Positions 24,400 to 34,325 of a stretch of DNA of 64,000 nucleotides are shown piece after piece. Position 1 is the first letter of the stretch. Each line of letters opens with the position of its first letter. The translations under genes and the position numbers were made by a program. The notes under the pieces are model-generated. The model was not told the DNA's origin. It saw only the letters and a program-made list of their open reading frames with translations, and searched no databases. The DNA comes from Solwaraspora sp. WMMD792 (GTDB lineage: Bacteria > Actinomycetota > Actinomycetes > Mycobacteriales > Micromonosporaceae), in the NCBI RefSeq assembly GCF_029626105.1, contig NZ_JARUBH010000009.1, positions 1,426,001 through 1,490,000 on the forward strand, written 5' to 3'.

Positions 24400-25295
24400 T
24401 GGTTGACCTGCGCGCGGCCGGCGGACCGGCGGACGGCGCCGACGACGCCGCCCCGGTGGTGGCCACCGGCACCGCCCGGGGCGGCCGGTTCGCCACCGTA
24501 CTGATCTCCGTCGGCGCGACGATCCTCGCCGTGGTGGCCCTGGCCGCGATCGCCGCGCCGCTGCTGTCGTCCTGGGGCCCGCAGGAGATCGACCCGGCCG
24601 GCACCCTGCTGCCGCCCGGCGGCAGCCACCTGCTCGGCACCGACATCAACGGGATGGACGTGTGGAGCCGGCTGCTGCACGCTGGCCGGCTCGACCTGGG
24701 CATCGCGGTCGCCGCGGTCGCCCTCGCCGTGCTCGCCGGCACCACCCTCGGCCTGGTCGCCGGCTACTTCGGCGGCTGGATCGACGACGTGCTGATGCGG
24801 CTGCTCGACATCTTCCAGGCGTTCCCCACCTTCATCCTGGCCCTCGCGGTGGCCGCCCTGCTCGGCGGCGGCACGGTCAACCTGATCCTGACCATCGCCC
24901 TGGTCAACGCGCCCGGCTACGCCCGGCTGGTGCGGGCCGAGGTCCGCTCGGTACGGGAGCTGCCGTTCATCGACGCCGCCGTCACCTCCGGCGCGTCGCA
25001 CCTCGGGGTGCTGTGGCGGCACGTGCTGCCGAACAGTCTCACCCCGGTGCGGGTGATCGCCCCGCTGGGCTGCGGGTGGGCGATGCTTACCCTGGCCGGG
25101 CTGTCCTTCCTCGGGCTGGGCATCTCGGTGCCGACCGCCGAATGGGGGTCGATGATCAGTCTCGGTTCGCCGGACGTGGTCGCCGGCCGCTGGTGGACCT
25201 CGGTGCCGCCCGGTCTGTTCCTGCTGATCAGCGTGTTCGGCTTCAGCCTGCTCGGCGAAGGGCTGCAGGAACGCGCGGAAGCGAAACGGCGGTGA
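24399..25295 (+). CDS. ABC transporter permease, DppC/OppC type
   Basis: 298 residues. An extended cytoplasmic N-terminus (about 30 residues, Asp/Ala-rich) precedes TM1. The LLGTDINGMDVWSRLLHAGR segment and the EAA loop (LPFIDAAVTSGASHLGVLWRHVLPN) are characteristic of the second permease of dipeptide-type importers. It is coupled to both neighbours by overlapping starts and stops. Confidence 0.93.
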   Translation: MVDLRAAGGPADGADDAAPVVATGTARGGRFATVLISVGATILAVVALAAIAAPLLSSWGPQEIDPAGTLLPPGGSHLLGTDINGMDVWSRLLHAGRLDLGIAVAAVALAVLAGTTLGLVAGYFGGWIDDVLMRLLDIFQAFPTFILALAVAALLGGGTVNLILTIALVNAPGYARLVRAEVRSVRELPFIDAAVTSGASHLGVLWRHVLPNSLTPVRVIAPLGCGWAMLTLAGLSFLGLGISVPTAEWGSMISLGSPDVVAGRWWTSVPPGLFLLISVFGFSLLGEGLQERAEAKRR

Positions 25296-27505
25296 CCGCG
25301 ATGGACCCGACGACGATCACCCGGGACCTGCTCGCCATTGAGAACCTGTCGGTGCTGATCCGCCGGCCCGGCCGGCAGGTCGCCGCGCTCAGCGGGGTCA
25401 GCCTGCACGTCGACCGGGGCGAGGTGGTCGGCCTGGTCGGCGAGAGCGGCGGCGGCAAGTCCATGGTGGCCCGCTCGATCGTCGGCCTGCTGCCCGGCGG
25501 CGCGCAGGCCACCGGTCGGGTCCGTTTCCACGGCGGCGACGCCACCGCCGACCCCGGCGGCGGGCCGGGGGACGGTGCCGGCGACACCGGCGGGCCGGTC
25601 GACGTGCTGCGGCTCGGCCCGGAGCAGCTGCGCCGCCACCGCGGCCACGGCGCGGCGATCTGCTTCCAGAACCCGCGCGGCGCGCTCAGCCCCACCCGTA
25701 CCGTCGGTCGGCAGTTGACCGACCGGCTCACCACCCACCAGGGGATGACCCGGCAGCAGGCCCGTCAGGCGGCCGGGGAACTGTTCGCGGCGGTCGGTAT
25801 CCGCAGCCCGCAGCGGCGACTCGACGCCTACCCGCACGAACTGTCCGGCGGGATGGCGCAGCGGGTGATGATCTCGCTGGCCACCGGCTGCGCGCCCGGC
25901 CTGCTGATCGCCGACGAGCCGACCACCGGCCTGGACGTCACCCTGGCCCGGGAGATCCTGCGGCAGTTCCGCCAGGCCGCCGACGCCGACCGGCGCGGGG
26001 TGCTGCTCATCTCGCACGACCTGGCCTCGATCGCCGAGGTCTGCGACCGGGTGGTGGTGCTCTACGCCGGCACCGTCGTGGAGAGCGGGCCGGCGGCGCA
26101 GGTGCTGCGGGCCCCGGCCCACCCGTACACCCGGGCGTTGCTCGCCTCGGTGCCCGACGTGGACGGCCGCCCGGTGCGGGCCACCGCCGGTGGGATGCCG
26201 CTGCTGACCGCCCCGCCCGACGACTGCCCGTTCGTCTCCCGGTGCGCGCATGCCACCGACCGCTGCGCCGCGCAGCGTCCGCCGACCGGCGCCGTGCCGG
26301 CAGCCGCGTCGGACCGCGCCGCCGGCCGTACGACTGCGTCGGACCCTGCAGTGTCGGACCCGGCCGCGTCGGACCGTACAGCCGTCGGCGGTACGGCCGG
26401 TTGGACGCTGGCCTGCTTCCACCCGCAGACCGGGCCGTTGGTCACCGATCCGGCCGTCGTCGCACCGCCGGTGCGCACCGCGACGAGGGCCGACGCGACG
26501 AGGGCCGACGCCGGGCCGGCCGGCGCAGCCGAGCGGACCGTGCTGCGCATCGACGACGCGCACGTGGTCTACCGCAGCCGGTTCGGCCGCGGCGGGCACC
26601 ACGCGCTGCGCGGTGTCGACCTGACCGTCGCCGCCGGCGAAACCCTCGGCGTGGTCGGGGAGAGCGGCTGCGGCAAGTCGACGCTAGCCAAGCTGATCCT
26701 CGGTCTGGTCGAGCCGGCCAGCGGCACCGTGGAGATCGGCGGCGCCCGGATGGCCGAGCTGCGCGGTCGGGCGCTGCGCACCCTGCGGACCCGCGCCCAG
26801 ATGGTGTTCCAGGATCCGTTCGGCGCGCTCAGCCCGCGCCGCACCGTCGCCGACGCCATCGCCGAACCGCTGCGCGCGCTCGGCGTACCGGCCCAGCAGC
26901 GGGCCGAACGGGTCGGTGCCGCGCTGGACCGGATGGAGCTGGACCGGTCGATCCTCGCCCGCCGCCCGCATGAACTCTCCGGCGGGCAGGCGCAGCGGGT
27001 CGGCATCGCCCGCGCCCTGGTCGGCGACCCCGACCTGATCGTCTTCGACGAGCCGACGTCGGCGCTGGACGTCACCGTGCAGGCGCAGATCCTGGAAGTG
27101 ATCCGCGACGTCGCCGCCGACCGGGACCGGGGCAGCGTGTTCATCTCCCACGACCTGGCCACGGTACGCGGCTTCGCCGACCGGGTGATCGTGCTCTACC
27201 TGGGCCGGATCGTCGAGGAAGGGCCGGTCGACGAGGTTTTCACCAGCCCGGCGCACCCGTACACCCGGGCGTTGCTGTCCAGCGCGCCCAGCCTCGGCGC
27301 CGGGTTCGGCGGTGGCCGGGTCGACCTGCTCAAGGACCTGGACGAGACCGACGCCGCCGCCGGCTGCCCGCTCGCCGCCCGCTGCCCGTTCGTCACCCCC
27401 CGGTGCCGCACCGAACAGCAGCAGCTGCGGCCGTACGGGCGCAGCCGGGCGGCCTGCTGGCGGGCCCCGGAGATCCCCGACCTGCTGACCGAATCCGAAA
27501 GGTGA
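25292..27505 (+). CDS. Fused double ATPase of a dipeptide-type ABC importer (DppD-DppF fusion)
   Basis: 737 residues from a GTG overlapping the permease stop (an ATG at 25301 is the alternative). Two complete nucleotide-binding domains are present. The first has Walker A GESGGGKSM, signature LSGGMAQRV and Walker B LLIADEPTTGLD. The second has GESGCGKST, LSGGQAQRV and LIVFDEPTSALD. Each ends with the oligopeptide ABC C-terminal segment, including Cys-rich motifs (CPFVSRCAHATDRC; CPLAARCPFVTPRC). The joining linker (about residues 335-415) holds degenerate SDxAAS-type repeats. One polypeptide thus replaces the usual DppD plus DppF pair. Confidence 0.93.
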   Translation: MTAMDPTTITRDLLAIENLSVLIRRPGRQVAALSGVSLHVDRGEVVGLVGESGGGKSMVARSIVGLLPGGAQATGRVRFHGGDATADPGGGPGDGAGDTGGPVDVLRLGPEQLRRHRGHGAAICFQNPRGALSPTRTVGRQLTDRLTTHQGMTRQQARQAAGELFAAVGIRSPQRRLDAYPHELSGGMAQRVMISLATGCAPGLLIADEPTTGLDVTLAREILRQFRQAADADRRGVLLISHDLASIAEVCDRVVVLYAGTVVESGPAAQVLRAPAHPYTRALLASVPDVDGRPVRATAGGMPLLTAPPDDCPFVSRCAHATDRCAAQRPPTGAVPAAASDRAAGRTTASDPAVSDPAASDRTAVGGTAGWTLACFHPQTGPLVTDPAVVAPPVRTATRADATRADAGPAGAAERTVLRIDDAHVVYRSRFGRGGHHALRGVDLTVAAGETLGVVGESGCGKSTLAKLILGLVEPASGTVEIGGARMAELRGRALRTLRTRAQMVFQDPFGALSPRRTVADAIAEPLRALGVPAQQRAERVGAALDRMELDRSILARRPHELSGGQAQRVGIARALVGDPDLIVFDEPTSALDVTVQAQILEVIRDVAADRDRGSVFISHDLATVRGFADRVIVLYLGRIVEEGPVDEVFTSPAHPYTRALLSSAPSLGAGFGGGRVDLLKDLDETDAAAGCPLAARCPFVTPRCRTEQQQLRPYGRSRAACWRAPEIPDLLTESER

Positions 27506-27514
27506 CCTGAGACG

Positions 27515-29584
27515 ATGCCCGCACCGCACATCCGGCTCGCCGTCGACATCGGCGGCACCTTCGTTGACGCGATGGAGCTGGACACCCGCACCAACCAGGT
27601 CCGGTTCCGCAAGGCGTCGACCACCCCGGCCCGCCCCTGGGAGGGGGTGCTGGACGCGGTGACCGCGCTCGGCACCGACCTGTCCCAGGTGGAGCTGTTC
27701 ATCCACGGCACCACGCTCGGGCTCAACGCGGTGCTGGAGCGCCGGGGCGGGGCCACCGGCATCATCACCAACGAGGGCTTCCGGGACGTCTTCCTGCTCG
27801 GCCGGGGCAACGTGCCCGCCGACCACATGTACGACTTCCAGTACCAGCGGCCGGAGAGCCTGGTCAAACGGCGGTACACCGCCGGGGTGACCGGCCGGCT
27901 GGACTACCGGGGTCGGGTGGTGACCGAACTGGACCCGGACAGTGTCCGGGCCGCCGCCCGCACCCTGGTCGAGGAGCAGGGGGTCGGGTCGATCGCGGTC
28001 TGCTTCCTGCACTCGTTCGTCGACCCGAGCCACGAACGCGCCGCCGCCGCGCTCATCCGCGAGGCGTACCCGCAGGTCAGCGTCTCGGTGTCGACGGACA
28101 TCGTGCGCGAGCACCGCGAGTACGAGCGGACCAGCACCACCGTGCTGGAGGCGTACATCCGGCCGATCTTCGAACGCTACGTCGACGAGCTGGAGTCCGG
28201 GCTGGCCGCCCGGGGCTTCGCCGGCCGGTTCCTGATCATGCGGTCCGGCGGCGGGTCGATGACCTCGACGACGGCCAAGAAGTCGCCGACGCACACCGTG
28301 CTGTCCGGCCCGGCCGGCGGCATCGTCGGCGCCGCCTACCTGGCCGGCGCGCTGGGCCGGGACAATCTGCTCACCTTCGACATCGGCGGGACGTCGCTGG
28401 ACGCCTGCGTGATCGAGGCCGGCAGCCCGGTCGCCGCGTACGAGGCGCAGCTGGAACACTTCCCGCTGCTGATCCCGACGTACGACATCCGCACCATCGG
28501 CGCCGGCGGTGGCTCCATCGCCTGGCTGGACCGAGGGCTGCTGAAGGTGGGCCCGCAGAGCGCCGGCGCCGACCCGGGGCCGGTCTGCTACGGCCGGGGC
28601 GGGCAGCGGCCGACCGTCACCGACGCCTCGGTGGTGCTCGGCTACGTCGACCCGGACCGGTTCCTCGCCGGCACCATGGGTCTGCAGGCCAAGGCGGCGC
28701 AGGCGGCGCTCGACGAGCAGATCGCCACCCCGCTGGGGCTGAGCCCGACGGCCGCCGCGGCCGGAATCTACGACGTGTTGCTGGCCCGCACCGTCGGCGC
28801 GGTCCGGCAGATCACCGTGGAACGTGGCCACGACCCCCGGGTCTTCTCGCTGCTCGCCTTCGGTGGCGCCGGCCCGCTGCTGGCCCCGCTGCTGGCCCGC
28901 GAAATGGGCATCCGGGAGGTGGTGGTGCCGTTCGCCCCGTCCGGCTTCTCCGCCTGGGGGATGCTGTCGGCCGACATCGTCGACGACTTCTCCCGTACGG
29001 TGCTGGCCACCCTGGACGCCGACGCCCCGGAGGGCAGCGTCGGCCTGGCCGCGCTGGAGGCGATGTTCGTCGAGGTCGAGGCCGAGGCGGTCGGCTCCCT
29101 GGTGGAGCAGGGCGTCGACGCCGGCTCGGCGGTGCTGGAACGCCAGCTGGAGCTGCGCTACCTCGGTCAGGAACACACCCTGATCGTCACCGTCGGCGCC
29201 GAGCTGGACCGCGACGCGGTCCGGGCCGCGTTCGAGGAGTTGCACCGCACCCGGTACGGCCACGCGATGAGCAACCGGCTGCAGATCCTCAACCTGCGGG
29301 TGCGCGGCATCGGGCGGACCACCCGCCCGGAGCTGGTCCGCCCGCCGGCCGGCGACGGCGACCCGACCCGGGCGCTGCTCGGCCGCCGCGACGCCTTCGA
29401 CTTCGGCACCCGTGAGGTGGCGTCGTTCGCCGTCTACGACCGGGCGAAGCTGGCCCCGGGGGACCGGTTCGCCGGGCCGGCCCTGGTCGACGAGGGCACC
29501 TCCACCACGGTGGTGCCCAGCGGGCAGCACATCGAGGTCGACCCGCACGGCTACCTGCTGGTGACCCTGGAGGAGGCGAAGTGA
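27515..29584 (+). CDS. Hydantoinase/oxoprolinase family protein, HyuA-type subunit
   Basis: 689 residues. Two actin-like ATPase motifs are visible: VDIGGTFVDAMELD near residue 8 and FDIGGTSLDACVIEAG near 288. HGTTLGLNAVLERRG and the RSGGGSMTS region are also conserved. Family members use ATP to open cyclic amides (5-oxoproline, N-methylhydantoin, caprolactam) or to carboxylate ketones, always with a HyuB-type partner. Two HyuB-type genes follow directly. The order transporter-HyuA-HyuB-HyuB suggests uptake and ring opening or carboxylation of one substrate class, not yet identifiable. Confidence 0.88.
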   Translation: MPAPHIRLAVDIGGTFVDAMELDTRTNQVRFRKASTTPARPWEGVLDAVTALGTDLSQVELFIHGTTLGLNAVLERRGGATGIITNEGFRDVFLLGRGNVPADHMYDFQYQRPESLVKRRYTAGVTGRLDYRGRVVTELDPDSVRAAARTLVEEQGVGSIAVCFLHSFVDPSHERAAAALIREAYPQVSVSVSTDIVREHREYERTSTTVLEAYIRPIFERYVDELESGLAARGFAGRFLIMRSGGGSMTSTTAKKSPTHTVLSGPAGGIVGAAYLAGALGRDNLLTFDIGGTSLDACVIEAGSPVAAYEAQLEHFPLLIPTYDIRTIGAGGGSIAWLDRGLLKVGPQSAGADPGPVCYGRGGQRPTVTDASVVLGYVDPDRFLAGTMGLQAKAAQAALDEQIATPLGLSPTAAAAGIYDVLLARTVGAVRQITVERGHDPRVFSLLAFGGAGPLLAPLLAREMGIREVVVPFAPSGFSAWGMLSADIVDDFSRTVLATLDADAPEGSVGLAALEAMFVEVEAEAVGSLVEQGVDAGSAVLERQLELRYLGQEHTLIVTVGAELDRDAVRAAFEELHRTRYGHAMSNRLQILNLRVRGIGRTTRPELVRPPAGDGDPTRALLGRRDAFDFGTREVASFAVYDRAKLAPGDRFAGPALVDEGTSTTVVPSGQHIEVDPHGYLLVTLEEAK

Positions 29585-31275
29585 GCACGCTGGACGGAGC
29601 CACCGCCGAGGTGGTGCGCAGCTACCTGATCTCCGCCGCCGAGGAGATGCGGGCCACGTTGATCCGTACCTCGTTCAACCCGGTGATCTACGAGGTGCAC
29701 GACTTCGGCATGTCGATGTACGACGCCGACCTGCGGCTGATCGCCGAAGCGACCGGATTGACGTTCTTTCTCGGCGCCAACGACTTCTCCCTCGCCAAGG
29801 GCGTCGAGTACGTCGGCCGGGAGAACCTGCACCGGGGCGACATCGTGCTGCTCAACTACCCGTACTGGAACGCGGCGCACGCCTCGGACGCCACCCTGTT
29901 CGCCCCGGTGTTCATGCCGGACCCGGCCGACGCCGACCCGGACGCCGACGGCGACCTGGTCGGGTTTCTCTGCGTCCGGGCGCACTGGATGGACCTGGGC
30001 GCCAAGGATCCGGGGTACGTGCTCGACTCCACCGACATGCACCAGGAAGGGCTGATCTTCCCCGGTACGAAGGTGGTGTCCCGGGGTGAGCCGGTGCACG
30101 AGATCCACGAGCTGATCCGGTTCAACTCGCGGATGCCGGCCGAGGTCCTTGGTGACCTGCACGCGCAGATCGCCGCGCTGCGCACCGGCGAGCGGCGGTT
30201 CCTGGAGATCCTGGCGAAGTTCGGCCGGCCCACGGTGGCCGCCGCCGTCGAGGCGATCATCGCCGACGGCGAGGCCCGCAGCCGGGCCGCCCTCGCCGCG
30301 CTGCCGCAGGGCTCGTGGACCGCCACCGACTGGGTCGACGACGACGGCATCACCGAGGAGCCGGTGAAGATGCAGGTCACCGTCACCATCGCCAACGGCA
30401 CTTTCACCGTCGACTTCGCCGGGTCGTCGCCAGCGGTGCCCGGCCCGATCAACATGCCGTACGGGGCGACCGAGGCGATCTGCAAGGTGATCCTGAAGTC
30501 GTTGACCTCACCGGACCAGCCGTCGAACGCCGGCACCATCGCGCCGCTGCGGGTCAAGGCCGAGCCGGGCACGCTGTTCCACGCCGTCTACCCGCAGCCG
30601 ACGTTCACCTTGTGGACCGGCATCGTCGCCGTCGAGCTGATTCTCAAGGCACTCGCCCAGGGCATGCCGGACCGGCTGCCGGCCTCGTCCGGCGGGGACG
30701 TGCCCGGGTTCATGATGGTCGGCATCCACCCGGACACCGGCCAGCTCTTCGCGGTCAGCAACAACGACCCGGTCGGCTGGGGTGGAACCCGGGAACACGA
30801 CGGGATGAACGCCGCCACCCACGTCTCCGGCAGCACCGGGCGGATGACCCCGATCGAGGTTCTGGAAGCCCGGACCGGGATGTTCTTCGAACGGTTCGAG
30901 ATGCGCACCGACTCCGGCGGCGCCGGTCGGCACCGGGGCGGCGTGGGACTGCGGCGTGACATCCGGTTCGTCACCCCGGGCGAGTTCCTGTCGGTGATCA
31001 AGAAGACGAAGTCGGCGCCCTGGGCGCTCGACGGCGGCGCGCAGCCGGACCCGAACCAGGTGATCGTCTTCTCGGGCACCGACCGGGAACGGCGGGTCAG
31101 CACGAAACGGACACCGGTGGTGCCCGGTGACCGGGTCACCCTGCTCACCGCCGGTGGCGGCGGGCACGGCGACCCGCGCGACCGCGACCCCGAGGCGGTC
31201 CGCGCCGACGTCGCCGAAGGCTACGTGTCGCCGGCCGCCGCCCGCGAGGTGTACGGGGTCGACGTCGATGACTGA
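29581..31275 (+). CDS. Hydantoinase B/oxoprolinase family protein, HyuB-type subunit (copy 1)
   Basis: 564 residues from a GTG overlapping the HyuA stop (GTGA). Family features include an N-terminal AAEEMRATLIRTSFNPVIYE, a metal-binding region with HWMDLGAKDPG, and the DSGGAGRHRGGVGLRRD glycine-rich segment. The C-terminus ends in GGGGHGDPRDRDPEAVRADV. It pairs with HyuA to form the catalytic complex. It is closely similar in sequence to the next gene over its whole length. Confidence 0.88.
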   Translation: MSTLDGATAEVVRSYLISAAEEMRATLIRTSFNPVIYEVHDFGMSMYDADLRLIAEATGLTFFLGANDFSLAKGVEYVGRENLHRGDIVLLNYPYWNAAHASDATLFAPVFMPDPADADPDADGDLVGFLCVRAHWMDLGAKDPGYVLDSTDMHQEGLIFPGTKVVSRGEPVHEIHELIRFNSRMPAEVLGDLHAQIAALRTGERRFLEILAKFGRPTVAAAVEAIIADGEARSRAALAALPQGSWTATDWVDDDGITEEPVKMQVTVTIANGTFTVDFAGSSPAVPGPINMPYGATEAICKVILKSLTSPDQPSNAGTIAPLRVKAEPGTLFHAVYPQPTFTLWTGIVAVELILKALAQGMPDRLPASSGGDVPGFMMVGIHPDTGQLFAVSNNDPVGWGGTREHDGMNAATHVSGSTGRMTPIEVLEARTGMFFERFEMRTDSGGAGRHRGGVGLRRDIRFVTPGEFLSVIKKTKSAPWALDGGAQPDPNQVIVFSGTDRERRVSTKRTPVVPGDRVTLLTAGGGGHGDPRDRDPEAVRADVAEGYVSPAAAREVYGVDVDD

Positions 31276-33043
31276 TACTTCCAGGGTGGACGGTGCGGCG
31301 ACCGAGGTGGTGCGCAGCTACCTGGTGGCCGCTGCCGAGGAGATGCGCTCCGCGCTGGTGCGCACCGCGTTCAACCCGGTCATCTACGAGGTGTACGACT
31401 TCGGCATCTCCATCTACGACGCCCGGCTGCGGCTGGTCGCCGAGTCCACCGGGCTGAGCCGGTTCCTGGGCGCCAACGACTACTCGATCCGCAAGGGCGT
31501 CGAGTACGTCGGCCGGGAGAACCTGCACCCCGGCGATATCGTGCTGCTGAACTACCCGTACTGGAACGCGGCGCACGCCTACGACGCCACCCTGTTCGCC
31601 CCGGTCTTCCTGCCAGACAGTTCCGGTGGGGACGGCCCGCTGATCGGGTTCCTGTGCGTGCGCGCGCACTGGATGGACCTCGGGGCCAAGGACCCGGGCT
31701 ACGTGCTCGACTCCACCGACATGCATCAGGAAGGCGTCATCTTCCCCGGCACCAAAGTGTTCCGCCGGGGCGAGCCGGTGCCCGAGATCATCGAGCTGAT
31801 CCGCTTCAACTCGCGGATGCCGGAACTGGTCATCGGCGACCTGCACGCCCAGGTCGCGGCGCTGCGCACCGGCGAGCGCCGGCTGATCGAGCTGGTCGAA
31901 CGGTTCGGCCCGGCCACCGTCGCCACGGTCGTCGACACCGCGATCGCCGCTGCCGAAGCGTCCACCGCCGACGCGCTCGCCGCGCTGCCGCAGGGCTCCT
32001 GGACCGCCGTCGACTGGCTCGACGACGACGGCATCACCGACGATCCGATCCGGATGCAGGTCACCGTCACCATCGCCGACGGCACCTGCACGGTGGACTT
32101 CACCGGGTCGTCACCCGCCGTCGCCGGACCGGTCAACCTGCCGTACGGGTCGACCATCGCCACCGCCCGGGTCGCGTTCAAGGCGCTCACCACACCGACC
32201 GAGCAGACCAACGCCGGGCACTTCACCGCGCTGCGGGTGGTCGCCGAACCGGGCAGCCTGTTCCACGCCGTCTACCCGGCCGCCACGTTCACCCAGTGGA
32301 CCGGCACGGTGGCGATGGAGCTGATCTACCGGGCGCTGGCCCAGGGCATGCCGGACCGGCTGGCCGCCTCGTCCGGTGGCGACGTGCCCGGGTTCATGAT
32401 GGTCGGCACCCACCCCGACACCGGCCAGCTCTACGCGGTCAGCAACAACGACCCGGTCGGCTGGGGTGCCTCGCCCGACCACGACGGCATCGGCCCGGCC
32501 AACCATCTGTGCCAGACCCAGGCCCGCAACACCCCGGTCGAGGTGCTCGAGGCCCGGACCGGGATGTTCTTCGAACGGCTGGAGATCCGCACCGACTCCG
32601 GCGGCGCCGGCCGGCACCGGGGCGGACCCGGGCTGCGCCGCGACATCCGGTTCGCCACCGCCGGCGAATTCCTGTCCGTGGTGAAGAAGACCAGGTCGGC
32701 GCCGTGGGCGTTGGACGGCGGCGGGCGTCCCGACCCGATCCAGGTGATCGTCCACCCGGGCACCGACCGGGAACGGCGGGTCAGCACCAGACGCACGCCG
32801 GTCGCACCCGGCGACCGGGTCACGCTGCTCACCGCCGGTGGCGGCGGGCACGGTGACCCGCGCCGACGCGACCCGGAAGCGGTCCGCGCCGACGTCGCCG
32901 AAGGCTACGTGTCACCGGCGGCCGCCCGCGACGTCTACGGCTACGTGCCACCGGCCGCCGCCCGCGACGTCGACGGCGTCCCCGTCCCCGCACCCGCAGA
33001 GAGGCCCGCGATGACCACCCCCGATGACCGGACGCCGGCATGA
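31268..33043 (+). CDS. Hydantoinase B/oxoprolinase family protein, HyuB-type subunit (copy 2, paralogue)
   Basis: 591 residues from an ATG overlapping copy 1 by 8 bases. Nearly every block of copy 1 recurs (EEMRSALVRTAFNPVIYE, HWMDLGAKDPGYVLDSTDM, DSGGAGRHRGGPGLRRD), so this is a tandem duplication that has diverged modestly. The C-terminus is longer: after EGYVSPAAARDVYG the motif is repeated in degenerate form (YVPPAAARDVDG) and followed by a Pro-rich tail. Two HyuB with one HyuA could give alternative or mixed complexes with different substrate ranges. Confidence 0.86.
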   Translation: MTDTSRVDGAATEVVRSYLVAAAEEMRSALVRTAFNPVIYEVYDFGISIYDARLRLVAESTGLSRFLGANDYSIRKGVEYVGRENLHPGDIVLLNYPYWNAAHAYDATLFAPVFLPDSSGGDGPLIGFLCVRAHWMDLGAKDPGYVLDSTDMHQEGVIFPGTKVFRRGEPVPEIIELIRFNSRMPELVIGDLHAQVAALRTGERRLIELVERFGPATVATVVDTAIAAAEASTADALAALPQGSWTAVDWLDDDGITDDPIRMQVTVTIADGTCTVDFTGSSPAVAGPVNLPYGSTIATARVAFKALTTPTEQTNAGHFTALRVVAEPGSLFHAVYPAATFTQWTGTVAMELIYRALAQGMPDRLAASSGGDVPGFMMVGTHPDTGQLYAVSNNDPVGWGASPDHDGIGPANHLCQTQARNTPVEVLEARTGMFFERLEIRTDSGGAGRHRGGPGLRRDIRFATAGEFLSVVKKTRSAPWALDGGGRPDPIQVIVHPGTDRERRVSTRRTPVAPGDRVTLLTAGGGGHGDPRRRDPEAVRADVAEGYVSPAAARDVYGYVPPAAARDVDGVPVPAPAERPAMTTPDDRTPA

Positions 33044-34308
33044 GCGCCGCCACCCGCCCCGGACCGGTCGACACCGTCCTGACCAACTGCACCGTCGTCG
33101 ACGCCCGCGTCCTCGACGGCGTCGGCCCGGTCACCGACGCCGCCGTCTGGGTACGCGGCGACCGGATCGCCGCCGTCGGACCGGCCGCCGAGGTGACCAA
33201 CGCCGCCCGCGCCGAAACCGACGTCACCGAGATCGACCTCGGCGGTGCGTACCTGACCCCCGGGCTGACCAACATGCACACCCACCTGTCGCTGTCGCTG
33301 CCCGGTGCCGGCGGGCAGAGCGTCAAGGACCTGACCCCGCACGAGCTGGCCCTCTACATGGCCGACGGGGCCCGGCGCACCCTGCTCTGCGGGGTGACCA
33401 CGGTCCGCTGCGTGGCAGAGAAGGACCACGCCGACTTCGCGCTGCGCCGGGCGATCACCTCCGGCCGGGTCACCGGGCCACGGATCTTCACCGCCGGCCG
33501 CGCCCTGGTCTGCACCGGCGGGCACGGCCACGAGAGCACCGACACCCTGGAATGCGACGGGGCCGACGGGTTCCGGCGCGGCGTACGCAGCCAGATCAGG
33601 GCCGGTGCCGACCTGATCAAGGTGATGATCTCCGGCGGGATCGCCGGCGAACACGAGTCGATCCACACCCGGCAGCTGTTCCCCGACGAGATGGCCGCCG
33701 TCATCGACACCGCGCACGCCTGGGGGCGCAAGGTCACCGCGCACGCCGGCCCGGCACCGGTCATCGGCGAGGCCGTCGAGCTGGGGCTGGACTGCGTCGA
33801 ACACGGCTACCAGCTCACCGAGGAGGTGGCGGCGCGGATGGCGCAGCGGGGAACCGCGCTGGTGCCGACCCTGCTGGTCACCCGGTGCAAGGAGTTCTTC
33901 GACGAACTCGGCGTACCGGAATGGATGCAGTGCCGCTCGCTCGGTGCCGGCCCCCGGCACCTGGAGAGCTACGCGATGGCCCTCGCCGCCGGGGTGGAGG
34001 TGCTGCTCGGCAGCGACATGCCGCCGTTCTGGTCCTTCGAGGGCACCAACGCCTCGGTGCGGGAGCTGGAATACCTGTCGGAGAGCGGCATCGGACCGGC
34101 CCGTGCCCTGTACGCGGGCACCCTCGGCCCGGTCCGTTGGCTCGGCGCCGAGGCCGACCTCGGCACCGTCGAGACCGGCAAGTACGCCGACCTGGTGGCG
34201 ATGGACGCCGACCCGGTCGCCGACACGTCGGCGTTCCGTGGGGTGCGCTGGGTGATGTCCGGCGGCCGGGTGGTCCGGGACGACCGCGCCGGCTGGACCG
34301 CCTGGTGA
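33040..34308 (+). CDS. Metal-dependent amidohydrolase, imidazolonepropionase/prolidase-like
   Basis: 422 residues from an ATG overlapping the previous stop (ATGA). Amidohydrolase landmarks occur in order: LTPGLTNMHTHLSL (HxH), DLIKVMISGG (bridging Lys), KVTAHAG (His), CVEHGYQ (His) and LLGSDMPPF (Asp). This is the binuclear metal site of the subgroup containing imidazolone-propionases and Xaa-Pro/arginine-carboxypeptidase-type hydrolases. It probably cleaves a C-N bond in the product or side chain of the imported substrate. Confidence 0.87.
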   Translation: MSAATRPGPVDTVLTNCTVVDARVLDGVGPVTDAAVWVRGDRIAAVGPAAEVTNAARAETDVTEIDLGGAYLTPGLTNMHTHLSLSLPGAGGQSVKDLTPHELALYMADGARRTLLCGVTTVRCVAEKDHADFALRRAITSGRVTGPRIFTAGRALVCTGGHGHESTDTLECDGADGFRRGVRSQIRAGADLIKVMISGGIAGEHESIHTRQLFPDEMAAVIDTAHAWGRKVTAHAGPAPVIGEAVELGLDCVEHGYQLTEEVAARMAQRGTALVPTLLVTRCKEFFDELGVPEWMQCRSLGAGPRHLESYAMALAAGVEVLLGSDMPPFWSFEGTNASVRELEYLSESGIGPARALYAGTLGPVRWLGAEADLGTVETGKYADLVAMDADPVADTSAFRGVRWVMSGGRVVRDDRAGWTAW

Positions 34309-34325
34309 ACGACGTGAGGAGCAGA

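Noticed and set aside
26684-29548. 954-codon minus-strand frame opposite the ATPase and HyuA genes
   Set aside because: It spans two well-supported plus-strand genes and has no recognisable domain; a GC-skew artefact.
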